A program made the position numbers and the translations under genes. Positions 17,339 through 26,050 of a stretch of DNA of 64,000 bases are shown piece after piece (the stretch's first letter is position 1; each line of letters opens with the position of its first letter). The DNA lies in NCBI GenBank assembly GCA_963788125.1, contig CAWBFN010000001.1:1736001-1800000 (forward strand), given 5' to 3'. Source of the DNA: Bog-473 sp963788125 (GTDB lineage: Bacteria > Actinomycetota > Acidimicrobiia > Acidimicrobiales > RAAP-2). Below the pieces are notes generated by a model. The model was not told where the DNA came from and did not search any database. It worked only from the letters and a program-made list of their open reading frames with translations.

Positions 17339-17901
17339 CAGGTCACGTCCTGGTCGAAGAACCCGTCCTCCTCTGCACCAGCGGCGGAGTGGGCGCCCTG
17401 TGTCTCGACCGGTGCCGGTGCGGCGGCCAGCTTGGCCCGGCCCGACCGGACGGTGCGGGTGAGGCGTTCGAGCACGATCTCCATGCCGGCCAGCTTCTGG
17501 TCGCAGAAGTCCTCGGCTTCGTGGCGCATGGTGCGGGCCTCGTCGTTGGCGTCGTCCAGTATCCGCTGCGCCACCGAGTTCGCCTGGCGGACGATCTCGG
17601 TCCGCTGCACCATGCGCTCGGCCTGGGCCCGCACCTCCTCCATGAGCGACTCGGCCTCCCGAGTTCGTTCGGCCAGGAACTCCTCGCGTTCTCGCAGCAG
17701 CCAGCGGGCCTGGCGGAGCTCATCGGGCAGCCGGTCGAGGGCGGCGTGGAGGAGGCCGACCACATCGTCGCGCGAGACGATGACCGACGAGGACAGGGGC
17801 ATGGACTTGGCCCCGGCGATGATCTCGAGCACCTGGCCGATCACCGCCTCGGCACTGAGGTCCTGATCGGACTCCTCGACATCGAGATACTGATCAGTCA
17901 T
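17338..17901 (-). CDS. SepIVA/DivIVA-like coiled-coil protein
   Basis: 187 residues, mostly alpha-helical: a conserved N-terminal part (SSSVIVSRDDVVGLLHAALD, about 35-60) that resembles DivIVA-domain proteins, then a long charged coiled coil (about 65-160) and an acidic, unstructured tail. Position between coaD and yceD matches the mycobacterial gene for SepIVA (Rv2927c), a septum factor; the assignment rests on this context plus architecture. Overlaps coaD by 8 bases. Confidence 0.72.
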   Translation of the reverse strand: MTDQYLDVEESDQDLSAEAVIGQVLEIIAGAKSMPLSSSVIVSRDDVVGLLHAALDRLPDELRQARWLLREREEFLAERTREAESLMEEVRAQAERMVQRTEIVRQANSVAQRILDDANDEARTMRHEAEDFCDQKLAGMEIVLERLTRTVRSGRAKLAAAPAPVETQGAHSAAGAEEDGFFDQDVT

Positions 17902-18391
17902 TCCTCCCCCTTATGTCCGCGTTCTTGCGCATCAGATGCTCCGCCACGACCTTGGGCACGAACGCCGAGACGTCGCCGCCGAAGTGGGCCACCTCGCGCA
18001 CCAGCTTGGAGGCGATGAACGAGTACTTCGAGCTGGTGGGGATGAAGATGGTCTCGACCCCCGAGAGGTGGTGGTTCATCTGGGCCATCTGCATTTCGGC
18101 CTCGAAGTCCGACACCGCCCGCAGGCCCCGCACGATGGCGGTGGCCCCCACATCACGGGCCACGTTGACCAAGAGGGTCGACACCGAGACGATCCGCACC
18201 GCCGGAATGTGCGACACGGCCTCCTCCAGCATGGCCTTGCGCTCTTCGAGATCGAACAACGCCTGGCTTTTCTGCGGGTTGCGCAGGGCGGCCACGACCA
18301 CCTCGTCGAACAGCCGGCTGGCCCGCTCGACGATCTCGAGGTGCCCGTTGTGGAAGGGATCGAACGAGCCCGGGAAGAGGCCGACCTTCAT
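17894..18391 (-). CDS. coaD: Phosphopantetheine adenylyltransferase
   Basis: 165 residues. Catalyses the penultimate step of coenzyme A synthesis. Nucleotidyltransferase motifs: GLFPGSFDPFHNGHLEIVER (HxGH-type, here HNGH), RGLRAVSDFEAEMQMAQMN and the C-terminal ISSKLVRE-like loop (SFIASKLVREVAHFGGDVS). Normal length and start. Preceded by rsmD at 10 bases, a common pair. Confidence 0.97.
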   Translation of the reverse strand: MKVGLFPGSFDPFHNGHLEIVERASRLFDEVVVAALRNPQKSQALFDLEERKAMLEEAVSHIPAVRIVSVSTLLVNVARDVGATAIVRGLRAVSDFEAEMQMAQMNHHLSGVETIFIPTSSKYSFIASKLVREVAHFGGDVSAFVPKVVAEHLMRKNADIRGRND

Positions 18392-18401
18392 GCGCTGGCC
18401 T

Positions 18402-18932
18402 TCACGAGCTGGTCCCGCTGCGATGAGCCACGGTCACGAGCGTACCGCCGTAGCGGCGCTCCCTTACGACCATCCACCCGTCGGGAAACGAGATGGCCGC
18501 CGATGATTCGAGGACGGCCATGTCGACCCGCAAGAGCGACAGCAGCCCGGGCCATGCGTCGAAGGTGTAGGGCGGGTCGCACAGGGCCAGATCGAAGGGT
18601 GGGGCCACGGCGAGCCACGCCGGCAGGGCGGCCCGCACGACGGTGGCCGGCTCGCCACCGAGGCCGACGGCGTCGAGATTCGTGCGCACGGCGTCGAGGG
18701 CACCCGGGTCCTGATCGACGAACGTGGCCGAGGCGGCACCCCGCGAGAGGGCCTCGAGCCCGAGGGCGCCGCTCCCGCAGAACAGATCGACCACGGAAAG
18801 CCCCTCGACCCCGCCCCTCGAGCCGAGGATGTCGAAGATCGACTCCCGCACCCGGTCCGACGTGGGGCGCACCGCCGCCGGCAGTTTGGCGGCAAGGCGC
18901 CTACCCCGGCTCCGGCCTCCGATGACACGCAC
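18402..18932 (-). CDS. rsmD: 16S rRNA (guanine(966)-N2)-methyltransferase RsmD
   Basis: 176 residues. N terminus MRVIGGRSRGRRLAAKLP and RPTSDRVRESIFDILGSR are typical. SAM-binding motif I is VVDLFCGSGALGLEALSRGA; the catalytic motif is DLALCDPPY. It methylates G966 in the small subunit rRNA. Lies between recG and coaD on the same strand. Confidence 0.95.
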   Translation of the reverse strand: MRVIGGRSRGRRLAAKLPAAVRPTSDRVRESIFDILGSRGGVEGLSVVDLFCGSGALGLEALSRGAASATFVDQDPGALDAVRTNLDAVGLGGEPATVVRAALPAWLAVAPPFDLALCDPPYTFDAWPGLLSLLRVDMAVLESSAAISFPDGWMVVRERRYGGTLVTVAHRSGTSS

Positions 18933-18951
18933 CGACGTCAGGGTAGACCGT

Positions 18952-21054
18952 TCAACTCTTGAAGAGGTACTCCCCCTCGTCCTCGCTCAGGAACAGGCGG
19001 ACCTCGTCGGCCAACTCCTCGTGGGCGACCAGCTGGGGATCCTCGCCGACGATGGCCTCGGCCACCCGGCGCGCCTCGACGAGCAGCAGCCGATCCTCGG
19101 GATCGGTCAACGAGGCCATGCGCAGGTCGCTCTGACCCTGCTGGCGGGCGCCCAGCAGGGTCCCCTCGCCGCGCAGGCGCAGGTCCTCCTCGGCCAGGGC
19201 AAAGCCGTCGGAGGTCCGCTCGACCGCCGCCAAGCGCTCGGCGGCCAGGCCGTCCTCACCCCCCGCGCCCAGCAGGAAGCACCAACTGGCCTGCGTGCCG
19301 CGGCCGACGCGGCCCCGCAGCTGGTGGAGCTGCGCCATGCCGAACCGATCGGCGCTCTCGACCACCATGACGGTGGCCTCGGGCACGTCGACGCCGACCT
19401 CGATCACCGTCGTGGCCACCAGTACCTCGATCTCGCCCCGGCGGAACTGCGCCATTGCCTCCTCCCTCGCCGCCGGTGCCATCTGCCCGTGCAGCAGCCC
19501 GACCCTCAGCCCGGCCAGCTCGCCGGCGGCCAGACGGGTGCACTCCTCCGTGGCCGACCGCGCCTCGACCCGCGGCGAATCGCCCACCAAGGGGCAGACG
19601 ACGAAGGCCCGGTGACCGGCGGCCACCTCCTGACGCACGCGGTCCCAGGCCAGATGCTCGTCGGCGGGGTCGGGCAACCACGTCGTGGTCACCGTGACCC
19701 GACCCGGGGGCAACTCGTCGAGCACGGTCAGATCGAGGTCCCCGAAGATCACCATGGCGGCGGTGCGGGGGATCGGGGTCGCCGTCATGACCAGGAGGTC
19801 GGGGTCGCCCGCGTCTCCCTTGGCCCGCAGCGTGGCCCGCTGCTCGACCCCGAAACGGTGCTGCTCGTCGATCACCACCATGCCCAGCGATCCGAACTCG
19901 ACCTCCTCGGTGAGCAGCGCATGTGTGCCCACCACGATGGAGGCCGTCCCCTCGGCGAGGTGGGCCAGCATCTGTGCCCGGGCCTTGCCCTTCACCCGGC
20001 TGGTCAGCAGCTCCACCGGCACATCCAGCCCATCGAGCATCTCCCGGACCGCCGCCGCATGCTGCTCGGCCAGGACCTCGGTCGGGACCATCAGCGCCCC
20101 CTGGTGCCCGCTCTGGACCGCTCCCAGCAGCGCCGCCAGGGCCACCACCGTCTTTCCCGACCCGACGTCGCCCTGAAGCAACCGGTGCATCGGGAACGGC
20201 CCCGCCAGGTCGGCCACGATCACCGCCAGGGCGCGCCGTTGCGCCACCGTCAGGTCGAAGGGCAGCCCGGCGAGGAAACGGGCGACCAGCGTGCCCCCGA
20301 CGGCGCCGGTGATCTCCCGGGGGGACACCTCATGGCGCAAGGCCCGCGCGTTGTGCTCGAACGCCCGGCGGCGCAGCACCAGCGCCAGCTGGAGGCGGAA
20401 CAGCTCGTCGAAGATCAATCGCCGGCGGGCCGGCGCGATCACGTCCATCGACTCGGGCCCGTGCACCGCCTGCATCGCCGCCGTCCGGCCCCAGAGCGCC
20501 AGGGACGTCCGCCAACCCTCGGGGAGCGGGTCGGCCAGCTCGCCCGCCCGCTCCAGTGCCTCCTCCACGAAGGTGCCGATCTCCCAACTGGTGAGGCCGG
20601 CCTTGGCCGAGGCCGGGTACACGGGGAGGATGCGCAAGGTCCGACGGGGCCGCCCGACGGCCGGATCGTCCATCCCGGCCACCACGTCGACCACCGGATT
20701 GACCATCTGGCGCGCCCCGCGATACTCGCCGACCTTGCCCCAGAAGATCGCTTCGGTCCCTTCACGTAGCTGCTTGGCCCTCCACGGCTGGTTGAAGAAG
20801 ACCACCCCCAGGGTCCCGGTGTCGTCCCGCACGGTGACCTCGACCATGGTCCGCCGGTTGCGCGACGGCCGGGATCGCACCCGCCGCACCTCGGCCAAGA
20901 TGGCCGCCTCGTCCCCGATCTCGAGGCCCGACACGTCGGACTGGGCCGTGCGGTCGATGTAGCGCCGCGGAAAGGTCGTCAAGAGGTCGAGCACCGACTC
21001 GACACCCCACTCGGCCAGCTGGGCCGCCTTGCGCGCCGAGACCGTCCCGAGCAC
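18952..21054 (-). CDS. recG: ATP-dependent DNA helicase RecG
   Basis: 700 residues. Wedge (OB) domain in the first third (SVLDLLTTFPRRYIDRTA; TVRDDTGTLGVVFFNQPW), then the helicase core: Walker A LLQGDVGSGKTVVALAAL, the RecG-type DEQH box MVVIDEQHRFGVEQR, MTATPIPRT and TTVIEVGVDVPEATVMVVE, QLHQLRGRVGRG. RecG remodels stalled forks. The GTG at 21054 is used, but the conserved N terminus seems to begin earlier (LRDLSLRPVS). Upstream of it in frame there is only CTG/GTC before the fakA stop (21109-21111), so the true start may be a non-canonical CTG near 21102. Confidence 0.96.
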   Translation of the reverse strand: MLGTVSARKAAQLAEWGVESVLDLLTTFPRRYIDRTAQSDVSGLEIGDEAAILAEVRRVRSRPSRNRRTMVEVTVRDDTGTLGVVFFNQPWRAKQLREGTEAIFWGKVGEYRGARQMVNPVVDVVAGMDDPAVGRPRRTLRILPVYPASAKAGLTSWEIGTFVEEALERAGELADPLPEGWRTSLALWGRTAAMQAVHGPESMDVIAPARRRLIFDELFRLQLALVLRRRAFEHNARALRHEVSPREITGAVGGTLVARFLAGLPFDLTVAQRRALAVIVADLAGPFPMHRLLQGDVGSGKTVVALAALLGAVQSGHQGALMVPTEVLAEQHAAAVREMLDGLDVPVELLTSRVKGKARAQMLAHLAEGTASIVVGTHALLTEEVEFGSLGMVVIDEQHRFGVEQRATLRAKGDAGDPDLLVMTATPIPRTAAMVIFGDLDLTVLDELPPGRVTVTTTWLPDPADEHLAWDRVRQEVAAGHRAFVVCPLVGDSPRVEARSATEECTRLAAGELAGLRVGLLHGQMAPAAREEAMAQFRRGEIEVLVATTVIEVGVDVPEATVMVVESADRFGMAQLHQLRGRVGRGTQASWCFLLGAGGEDGLAAERLAAVERTSDGFALAEEDLRLRGEGTLLGARQQGQSDLRMASLTDPEDRLLLVEARRVAEAIVGEDPQLVAHEELADEVRLFLSEDEGEYLFKS

Positions 21055-21108
21055 CGAGACCGGCCGGAGGCTCAGGTCGCGCAGCGTGCGTGCCGAGGGC
21101 AGGACGAC

Positions 21109-22818
21109 CTACTCGATCCCCAGCAGGTAGGGGTAGAAGGGCTGTCCCCCGTGGTGTACCTCCAGGTCGATGTCGGGGTGCTCCTCGCGTAGCCATTCGC
21201 TGATCTTGCGGGTGTCGGCCGCCTTGGACCCTTCGCCTTCGATGAGCGTGACCAGCTCGTGCTGGTCCTCGAGCAGTCGGGCGAGGAGCAGGCGCGTGGC
21301 CGTCACCGCCGAGTCGGCGATGGAGACCACGGCGCCGCGCGACAGGCCGATCCAGTCGCCCTCGTGGACCTCGCCGGCGTCGGTCACGGCGTCACGGACG
21401 GCCCGCGTGATCTCGGCGGGCACCACGCGCGCCGCCGACTCCCCCATGCTGGCGGCGTTGACCCCCGCCCCGGCGGCGGGGTCGTAGGCCAAGAGGGCGG
21501 CGAAGCCCTCCAGCACGCTGCCGGTCCCCACCACCCGCACCGTCTTCTCGCTCAGCGCATCGATCTGCTCGGCCACGGGGCAGATGTTCTTGTTGTTGGG
21601 CAGGATCACCACCTCGTCGGAGCCCACGGACTCGACCACCTTGAGCAGGTCCTCGGTCGAGGGGTTCATGGACTGGCCCCCCACCACCTGGTGATGCACA
21701 CCGAGCGACCGGAAGATGCGGCCGATCCCGTCGCCCGTGACCACCGCCACCACGCTCGTCGTGGGCACCGGGCCCTCCCGTGTCACCCCCGCCTCGGCGG
21801 CGTTCGACGCCTCTCGGACCCAGCGCTCCTCCTCCACCTGCTCCGCCAGGTCGGTCACCCTGATCCGCTGGGGCCGTCCGGCGTCGACCCCCGCCTCTAT
21901 GGCGGCCCCGATGTCGTCGGTGTGGATGTGGCAGTTCCAGAGCCCGTCGCCCCCCACCACGACGATGGAGTCGCCGATGCCGGCCCACACCTCCTTGAAG
22001 TCCGCCATGGAGTCGTCGGGCGCATGGAGGAGGTACATGACCTCGTAGCGCAGGTCGCCGACGTCCGCCGCCTGGTCGTCCGCCCGACGGTGCGGATTCC
22101 GCTCGTTCCCGGCCTCCCCGCCGGAACCGCGCAGGGAGGCGTAGTCGATCGTGGCCGGATCACCCGACGGCTCGGGCAGGGCGTGGTGGTCGTCGACGAC
22201 CGACCAGAACGCATCGACCAGGAGCAGCAGGCCGCTCCCCCCGGCGTCGACCACGCCGGCCCGCGCCAGCACGGGCAGCATCTCCGGTGTCCGGGCCAGG
22301 GCGTCTGCCGCCACGTCGTGGGCTCTCTCCAGCACGCCGGCCAGGGTGGACTCCGATGTGCCGGCGCAGGCGGCCGCACCCTGGGCGGCCGCATCGGCCA
22401 CCGTCAGGATCGTCCCTTCCACCGGGCGCACCACCGCCCGGCGGGCCAGGACCGATGCGTACCCGAAGGCATCGGTCAGCACGTGCGCGTCAACGCCCTG
22501 CTCGCCGGCCACACCCATCCGTTCGCACATGCCCCGTAGCAGCTGGGAGAGGATCACACCCGAGTTCCCCCGTGCCCCCATGAGGGATCCGTGACCTATG
22601 GCGGTGCACACCTCGGTGAGCCCCGACCCGACGGGCACCCCTTCGAGCTCGGTCACGACGGCCTCCACCGTCAGCGCCATGTTGGTCCCGGTGTCCCCGT
22701 CGGGAACCGGATAGACGTTCAGGCGATTGATGTCCACCTGGTGCTGCCGCAGCACGTCGCGGAACCGACCCATCACCGCGCGCAGGTCGTCCGCGCCCAA
22801 TGTCGCCAGGGAGGTCAT
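21109..22818 (-). CDS. fakA: DAK2-domain fatty acid kinase subunit FakA-like
   Basis: 569 residues from the ATG at 22818. N-terminal DhaL/DAK2 nucleotide-binding domain (LNVYPVPDGDTGTNMALTVE, GARGNSGVILSQLLRG) and a long C-terminal region with the conserved NNKNICPVAEQ segment and the terminal GGQPFYPYLLGIE. FakA phosphorylates fatty acids bound to a FakB (DegV) protein; no FakB gene is in this window. An acidic, His-rich stretch (about 255-275) is an insertion. Divergent from rpmB. Confidence 0.92.
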   Translation of the reverse strand: MTSLATLGADDLRAVMGRFRDVLRQHQVDINRLNVYPVPDGDTGTNMALTVEAVVTELEGVPVGSGLTEVCTAIGHGSLMGARGNSGVILSQLLRGMCERMGVAGEQGVDAHVLTDAFGYASVLARRAVVRPVEGTILTVADAAAQGAAACAGTSESTLAGVLERAHDVAADALARTPEMLPVLARAGVVDAGGSGLLLLVDAFWSVVDDHHALPEPSGDPATIDYASLRGSGGEAGNERNPHRRADDQAADVGDLRYEVMYLLHAPDDSMADFKEVWAGIGDSIVVVGGDGLWNCHIHTDDIGAAIEAGVDAGRPQRIRVTDLAEQVEEERWVREASNAAEAGVTREGPVPTTSVVAVVTGDGIGRIFRSLGVHHQVVGGQSMNPSTEDLLKVVESVGSDEVVILPNNKNICPVAEQIDALSEKTVRVVGTGSVLEGFAALLAYDPAAGAGVNAASMGESAARVVPAEITRAVRDAVTDAGEVHEGDWIGLSRGAVVSIADSAVTATRLLLARLLEDQHELVTLIEGEGSKAADTRKISEWLREEHPDIDLEVHHGGQPFYPYLLGIE

Positions 22819-22900
22819 GGCAAGGGATGCTAATCTTTGCGCCGTTCGTGAAGGCCTGTCTGGTGAGAGCACCGCGGCCGACCACAGGAGGGTCTACCCA

Positions 22901-23119
22901 ATGGCAGCAGTGTGCGACATCTGTGGCAAGAAGCCCTCGTTCGGCATGAGCGTGAGCCACTCCCACCGGCGCACCAAGCGCCGCTGGGACCCCAACATCC
23001 AGCGCGTGCGGGCGCTGGTGAACGGCGCGCCGACGCGGCTCCACGTCTGCACCTCCTGCATCCGGGCCGGCAAGGTGACCAAGCCCGTTCGCCGTACGCC
23101 GGCCGACGTCCCATCCTGA
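22901..23119 (+). CDS. rpmB: 50S ribosomal protein L28
   Basis: 72 residues from the ATG at 22901, preceded by a strong AGGAGGG. MAAVCDICGKKPSFGMSVSH at the start and LHVCTSCIRAGKV later give two CxxC pairs: the zinc-binding type of L28. It stands alone on the plus strand, divergent from fakA and convergent with thiL. Confidence 0.97.
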   Translation: MAAVCDICGKKPSFGMSVSHSHRRTKRRWDPNIQRVRALVNGAPTRLHVCTSCIRAGKVTKPVRRTPADVPS

Positions 23120-23145
23120 GGACCGCCCGCCAACGGTCCCGGGCC

Positions 23146-23165
23146 GACCTGGGCTATCCCAGGTC
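23146..23165. terminator. Perfect hairpin between convergent rpmB and thiL
   Basis: gacctggg, loop ctat, cccaggtc: an 8-bp perfect stem with a 4-base loop, placed 27 bases after the rpmB stop and spanning the thiL stop codon (23154-23156). It has no T tract on either side, so it is a candidate bidirectional terminator of the kind common in high-GC actinobacteria, not a proven one. Confidence 0.5.
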
Positions 23166-24170
23166 GTGCTGCCACCCCAGCCGCTCCAGCTCCCGACCAC
23201 CGAGCAGCCGCCGTTGCGGGTGCGCCGTCACCGTGCCGATCCGGATGGGGGCGCGGAGCCCCGCACCGCCGCAGCGGGCCACGAACCCCTCGACGTCGTC
23301 CTCGCCCACCACCACGAGCAGCTCGTAGTCCTCCCCGCCGCCGAGCGCCTCGGCGGGCGTCGCCCCTTCGGCCGCCGGAACCGCGTCGAGCTCGAACCCG
23401 ATGTCGGACGCGTCGGCCAGGCGGTGCAGGTCCAGCGCCACACCGTCGGAGACGTCGATCATGGCGTGCGCGCCGGACACCCGGGCCGTCTCCCCCTCGG
23501 CCAGCCGCGCCACCGGCCGGCGGTAGGCGGCGGCCAGCGCCTCTTCGGTGGCCGTCGGCGGGACCGTCCTCGCCGGCCCCACCCTCCCCGGCTCGTGGGC
23601 CTCCCCCGGCCCCGCCCGGGCTCGCAACACCCGCAACCCGGCGGCCCCGCCGCCGCAGGGCCCGGTGACCAGGATGGCGTCGCCCGCCCTCGCCCCGGTT
23701 CTCGCCACCGGCCCCCGGCCGTCGGCCGTCCCCAGCACGGTCACCGCCACCACCAGCGTCTCCCCAGCCGAGACGTCGCCGCCCACCACCGGGCACCGGC
23801 TCTCCCGCGAGGCCTCCGCCACGCCCTCCATGACGCCCAGCGCCAGCTCGCCCGTTCCCGCCGAGCGGGGGACACACAGTGCCACGAGCGCCCCGAGGGG
23901 CCGCGCCCCCATCGCGGCCAGGTCGCTGAGGGCACCCATGAGCGCCTTCCAGCCCACGTCACCAGGGCTGCAGAGCCCCAGGTCGACGTGGATCCCCTCC
24001 ACCACGCTGTCCACGGAGACGACCAGTGGGCCCCCGCCGGGTACCTCGAGTACCGCGGCGTCGTCGCGCAGCCCGGGTGGGTCGATTCCACCTCCGAGCG
24101 TCTGGCGGATACGCTCCAGGACCTCGTCTTCAACGAGACGGGTCGTGCGCCCAAGTTTGGGGGAACCCAC
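23154..24170 (-). CDS. thiL: Thiamine-monophosphate kinase
   Basis: 338 residues. Phosphorylates thiamine monophosphate to the active diphosphate. Family features: GLRDDAAVLEVPGGG, VVSVDSVVEGIHVDL (metal-binding aspartates), ALSDLAAMGARPLGALVAL, PVVGGDVSAGETL, MIDVSDGVALDLHRLA and GGGEDYELLVVV. A Gly/Pro/Arg-rich insertion lies near residue 190. It is separated from other thiamine genes and divergent from pckG. Confidence 0.95.
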   Translation of the reverse strand: MGSPKLGRTTRLVEDEVLERIRQTLGGGIDPPGLRDDAAVLEVPGGGPLVVSVDSVVEGIHVDLGLCSPGDVGWKALMGALSDLAAMGARPLGALVALCVPRSAGTGELALGVMEGVAEASRESRCPVVGGDVSAGETLVVAVTVLGTADGRGPVARTGARAGDAILVTGPCGGGAAGLRVLRARAGPGEAHEPGRVGPARTVPPTATEEALAAAYRRPVARLAEGETARVSGAHAMIDVSDGVALDLHRLADASDIGFELDAVPAAEGATPAEALGGGEDYELLVVVGEDDVEGFVARCGGAGLRAPIRIGTVTAHPQRRLLGGRELERLGWQHDLG

Positions 24171-24191
24171 GGCACATGCCTAGCATTGGAT

Positions 24192-24206
24192 GCCGGTCAT
24201 ACCGGC
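24192..24206. promoter_or_regulatory. Inverted repeat in the thiL/pckG divergent spacer
   Basis: gccggt, cat, accggc: a perfect 6-bp inverted repeat in the 62-bp spacer between two divergent genes, 27 bases before the pckG ATG. Placement fits an operator; which regulator would bind is unknown. Confidence 0.35.
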
Positions 24207-24232
24207 CGAGCCAAGGAGTAGAGCCAGCCCAC

Positions 24233-26026
24233 ATGCCCCCGACCACGAACGACAAACTCCTCGCCTGGGTCGACGAGGTCGCGGCGGTCACCAAGCCCGA
24301 TCGGATCGAGTGGTGCGACGGCTCGGCCGACGAGTACGACCGCCTCTGCCAGTTGCTGGTCGACGCCGGCACGTTCACCAGGCTCTCCGAGGCGAAACGC
24401 CCCAACAGCTACTGGGCCCACTCCGATCCGGGTGACGTGGCCCGGGTGGAGGACCGGACCTACATCTGCTCGGAGAAGGAGATCGACGCCGGGCCGACCA
24501 ACAACTGGCGGGACCCCGACGAGATGCGCTCCCTGCTGGGCGGGCTCCTGGACGGGGCCATGCGGGGCCGCACCATGTACGTCGTCCCCTTCTCCATGGG
24601 GCCCCTCGGTTCGGACATCGCCCACATCGGCGTGCAGCTGACCGACTCCCCCTACGTGGTGGTCTCCATGAGGATCATGGCCCGCATGGGCACCGGGGCC
24701 CTCGAGGTGCTGGGCGCCGACGGCGAGTTCGTCCCCTGCCTGCACTCCGTGGGGGCGCCGCTCGAGCCGGGCCAGGCCGACGTGGCGTGGCCCTGTGACG
24801 CCGAGAACAAGTACATCGTGCACTTCCCCGAGACGCGGGAGATCGTCTCCTACGGCTCCGGCTACGGGGGGAACGCGCTGCTCGGCAAGAAGTGCCTGGC
24901 GCTGCGCATCGCCTCGGTCATGGCCCGCGACGACGGCTGGATGGCCGAGCACATGCTGATCCTGAAGCTCACCTCTCCCGAAGGCGAGACCCGCTACGTG
25001 AGCGGGGCGTTCCCCTCCGCGTGCGGCAAGACCAACCTCGCCATGCTGATCCCGTCCCTCGAGGGGTGGAAGGTCGAGACGATCGGTGACGACATCTGCT
25101 GGATGAAATTCGGCGAGGACGGCCGCCTCTACGCCATCAATCCCGAGGCCGGCTTCTTCGGCGTGGCGCCGGGCACCAACAGCCACACCAATCCCAACGC
25201 CATGCTCACGCTCGACGGCAACTGCATCTTCACCAACACCGCGCTGACCGATGACGGCGACGTCTGGTGGGAGGGCATGACCGACGACCCCCCGGCGCAC
25301 CTCACCGACTGGAGAGGGCAGGACTGGACGCCGGCCTCGCCGACGCCGGCGGCCCACCCCAACGCCCGCTTCACCACGCCCGCCAGCCAGGACCCGGCCA
25401 TCGCTCCTGAATGGGAGGACCCACGGGGAGTGCCGATCTCCGCCATCCTTCTCGGTGGCCGCCGGGCCTCGGTCGTGCCGTTGGTGTTCCAGTCCCGCGA
25501 CTGGGAGCACGGGGTCTTCCTGGGGTCGATCATGGCGTCGGAGACGACCGCCGCCGCCACCGGCGCCGTCGGCAACCTCCGCCGCGACCCCTTTGCCATG
25601 CTGCCCTTCTGCGGGTACAACATGGCCGACTACTTCGCCCACTGGCTGGAGATCGGGACCAAGGCACCCGATCGCGAGCTCCTCCCCAAGATCTTCTACG
25701 TCAACTGGTTCCGCAAGAGCGCGGACGGCAAGTGGCTCTGGCCCGGCTACGGCGACAACTCCCGCGTGCTCGAGTGGGTGTTCAAACGGGTCACCGGCCG
25801 GGCCGAGGCCCGGGACACGCCGATCGGGTGGGTGCCCAAGGTGAGCGACATCGACATACACGGCCTCGACGTGAGCCAGGAGGACATGGACGAGCTCTTG
25901 CGGGTCGACCGCGAGGAGTGGCAGGCCGAGGTGCCGTCCATCCGCCAGCACTACGAGCAGTTCGGTGATCGGCTGCCCGGTGCCCTGCGCGAGGAGCTCG
26001 ACAGCCTGCAGCAGCGCCTGGGCTGA
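24233..26026 (+). CDS. pckG: Phosphoenolpyruvate carboxykinase (GTP)
   Basis: 597 residues, the length of the GTP-dependent family. Converts oxaloacetate to PEP for gluconeogenesis. The kinase-1a loop is FPSACGKTNLAMLIPSLEGW; further motifs are SGYGGNALLGKKCLALRIAS, TIGDDICWMKFGEDGRLYAI (metal ligand), FFGVAPGTNSHTNPNAM and MLPFCGYNMADYFAHWLEIG. AAGGAG stands about 15 bases before the ATG at 24233, somewhat far. Longer in-frame starts lie inside thiL on the opposite strand and are unlikely. Confidence 0.97.
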   Translation: MPPTTNDKLLAWVDEVAAVTKPDRIEWCDGSADEYDRLCQLLVDAGTFTRLSEAKRPNSYWAHSDPGDVARVEDRTYICSEKEIDAGPTNNWRDPDEMRSLLGGLLDGAMRGRTMYVVPFSMGPLGSDIAHIGVQLTDSPYVVVSMRIMARMGTGALEVLGADGEFVPCLHSVGAPLEPGQADVAWPCDAENKYIVHFPETREIVSYGSGYGGNALLGKKCLALRIASVMARDDGWMAEHMLILKLTSPEGETRYVSGAFPSACGKTNLAMLIPSLEGWKVETIGDDICWMKFGEDGRLYAINPEAGFFGVAPGTNSHTNPNAMLTLDGNCIFTNTALTDDGDVWWEGMTDDPPAHLTDWRGQDWTPASPTPAAHPNARFTTPASQDPAIAPEWEDPRGVPISAILLGGRRASVVPLVFQSRDWEHGVFLGSIMASETTAAATGAVGNLRRDPFAMLPFCGYNMADYFAHWLEIGTKAPDRELLPKIFYVNWFRKSADGKWLWPGYGDNSRVLEWVFKRVTGRAEARDTPIGWVPKVSDIDIHGLDVSQEDMDELLRVDREEWQAEVPSIRQHYEQFGDRLPGALREELDSLQQRLG

Positions 26027-26032
26027 GACCGG

Positions 26033-26049
26033 CGCCAGCGATTCTGGCG
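26033..26049. terminator. Hairpin between convergent pckG and purU
   Basis: cgccag, loop cgatt, ctggcg: a 6-bp perfect stem that fills the 24-bp gap between the two convergent stop codons. No T tract. Likely a shared terminator by position. Confidence 0.42.
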
Positions 26050-26050
26050 G

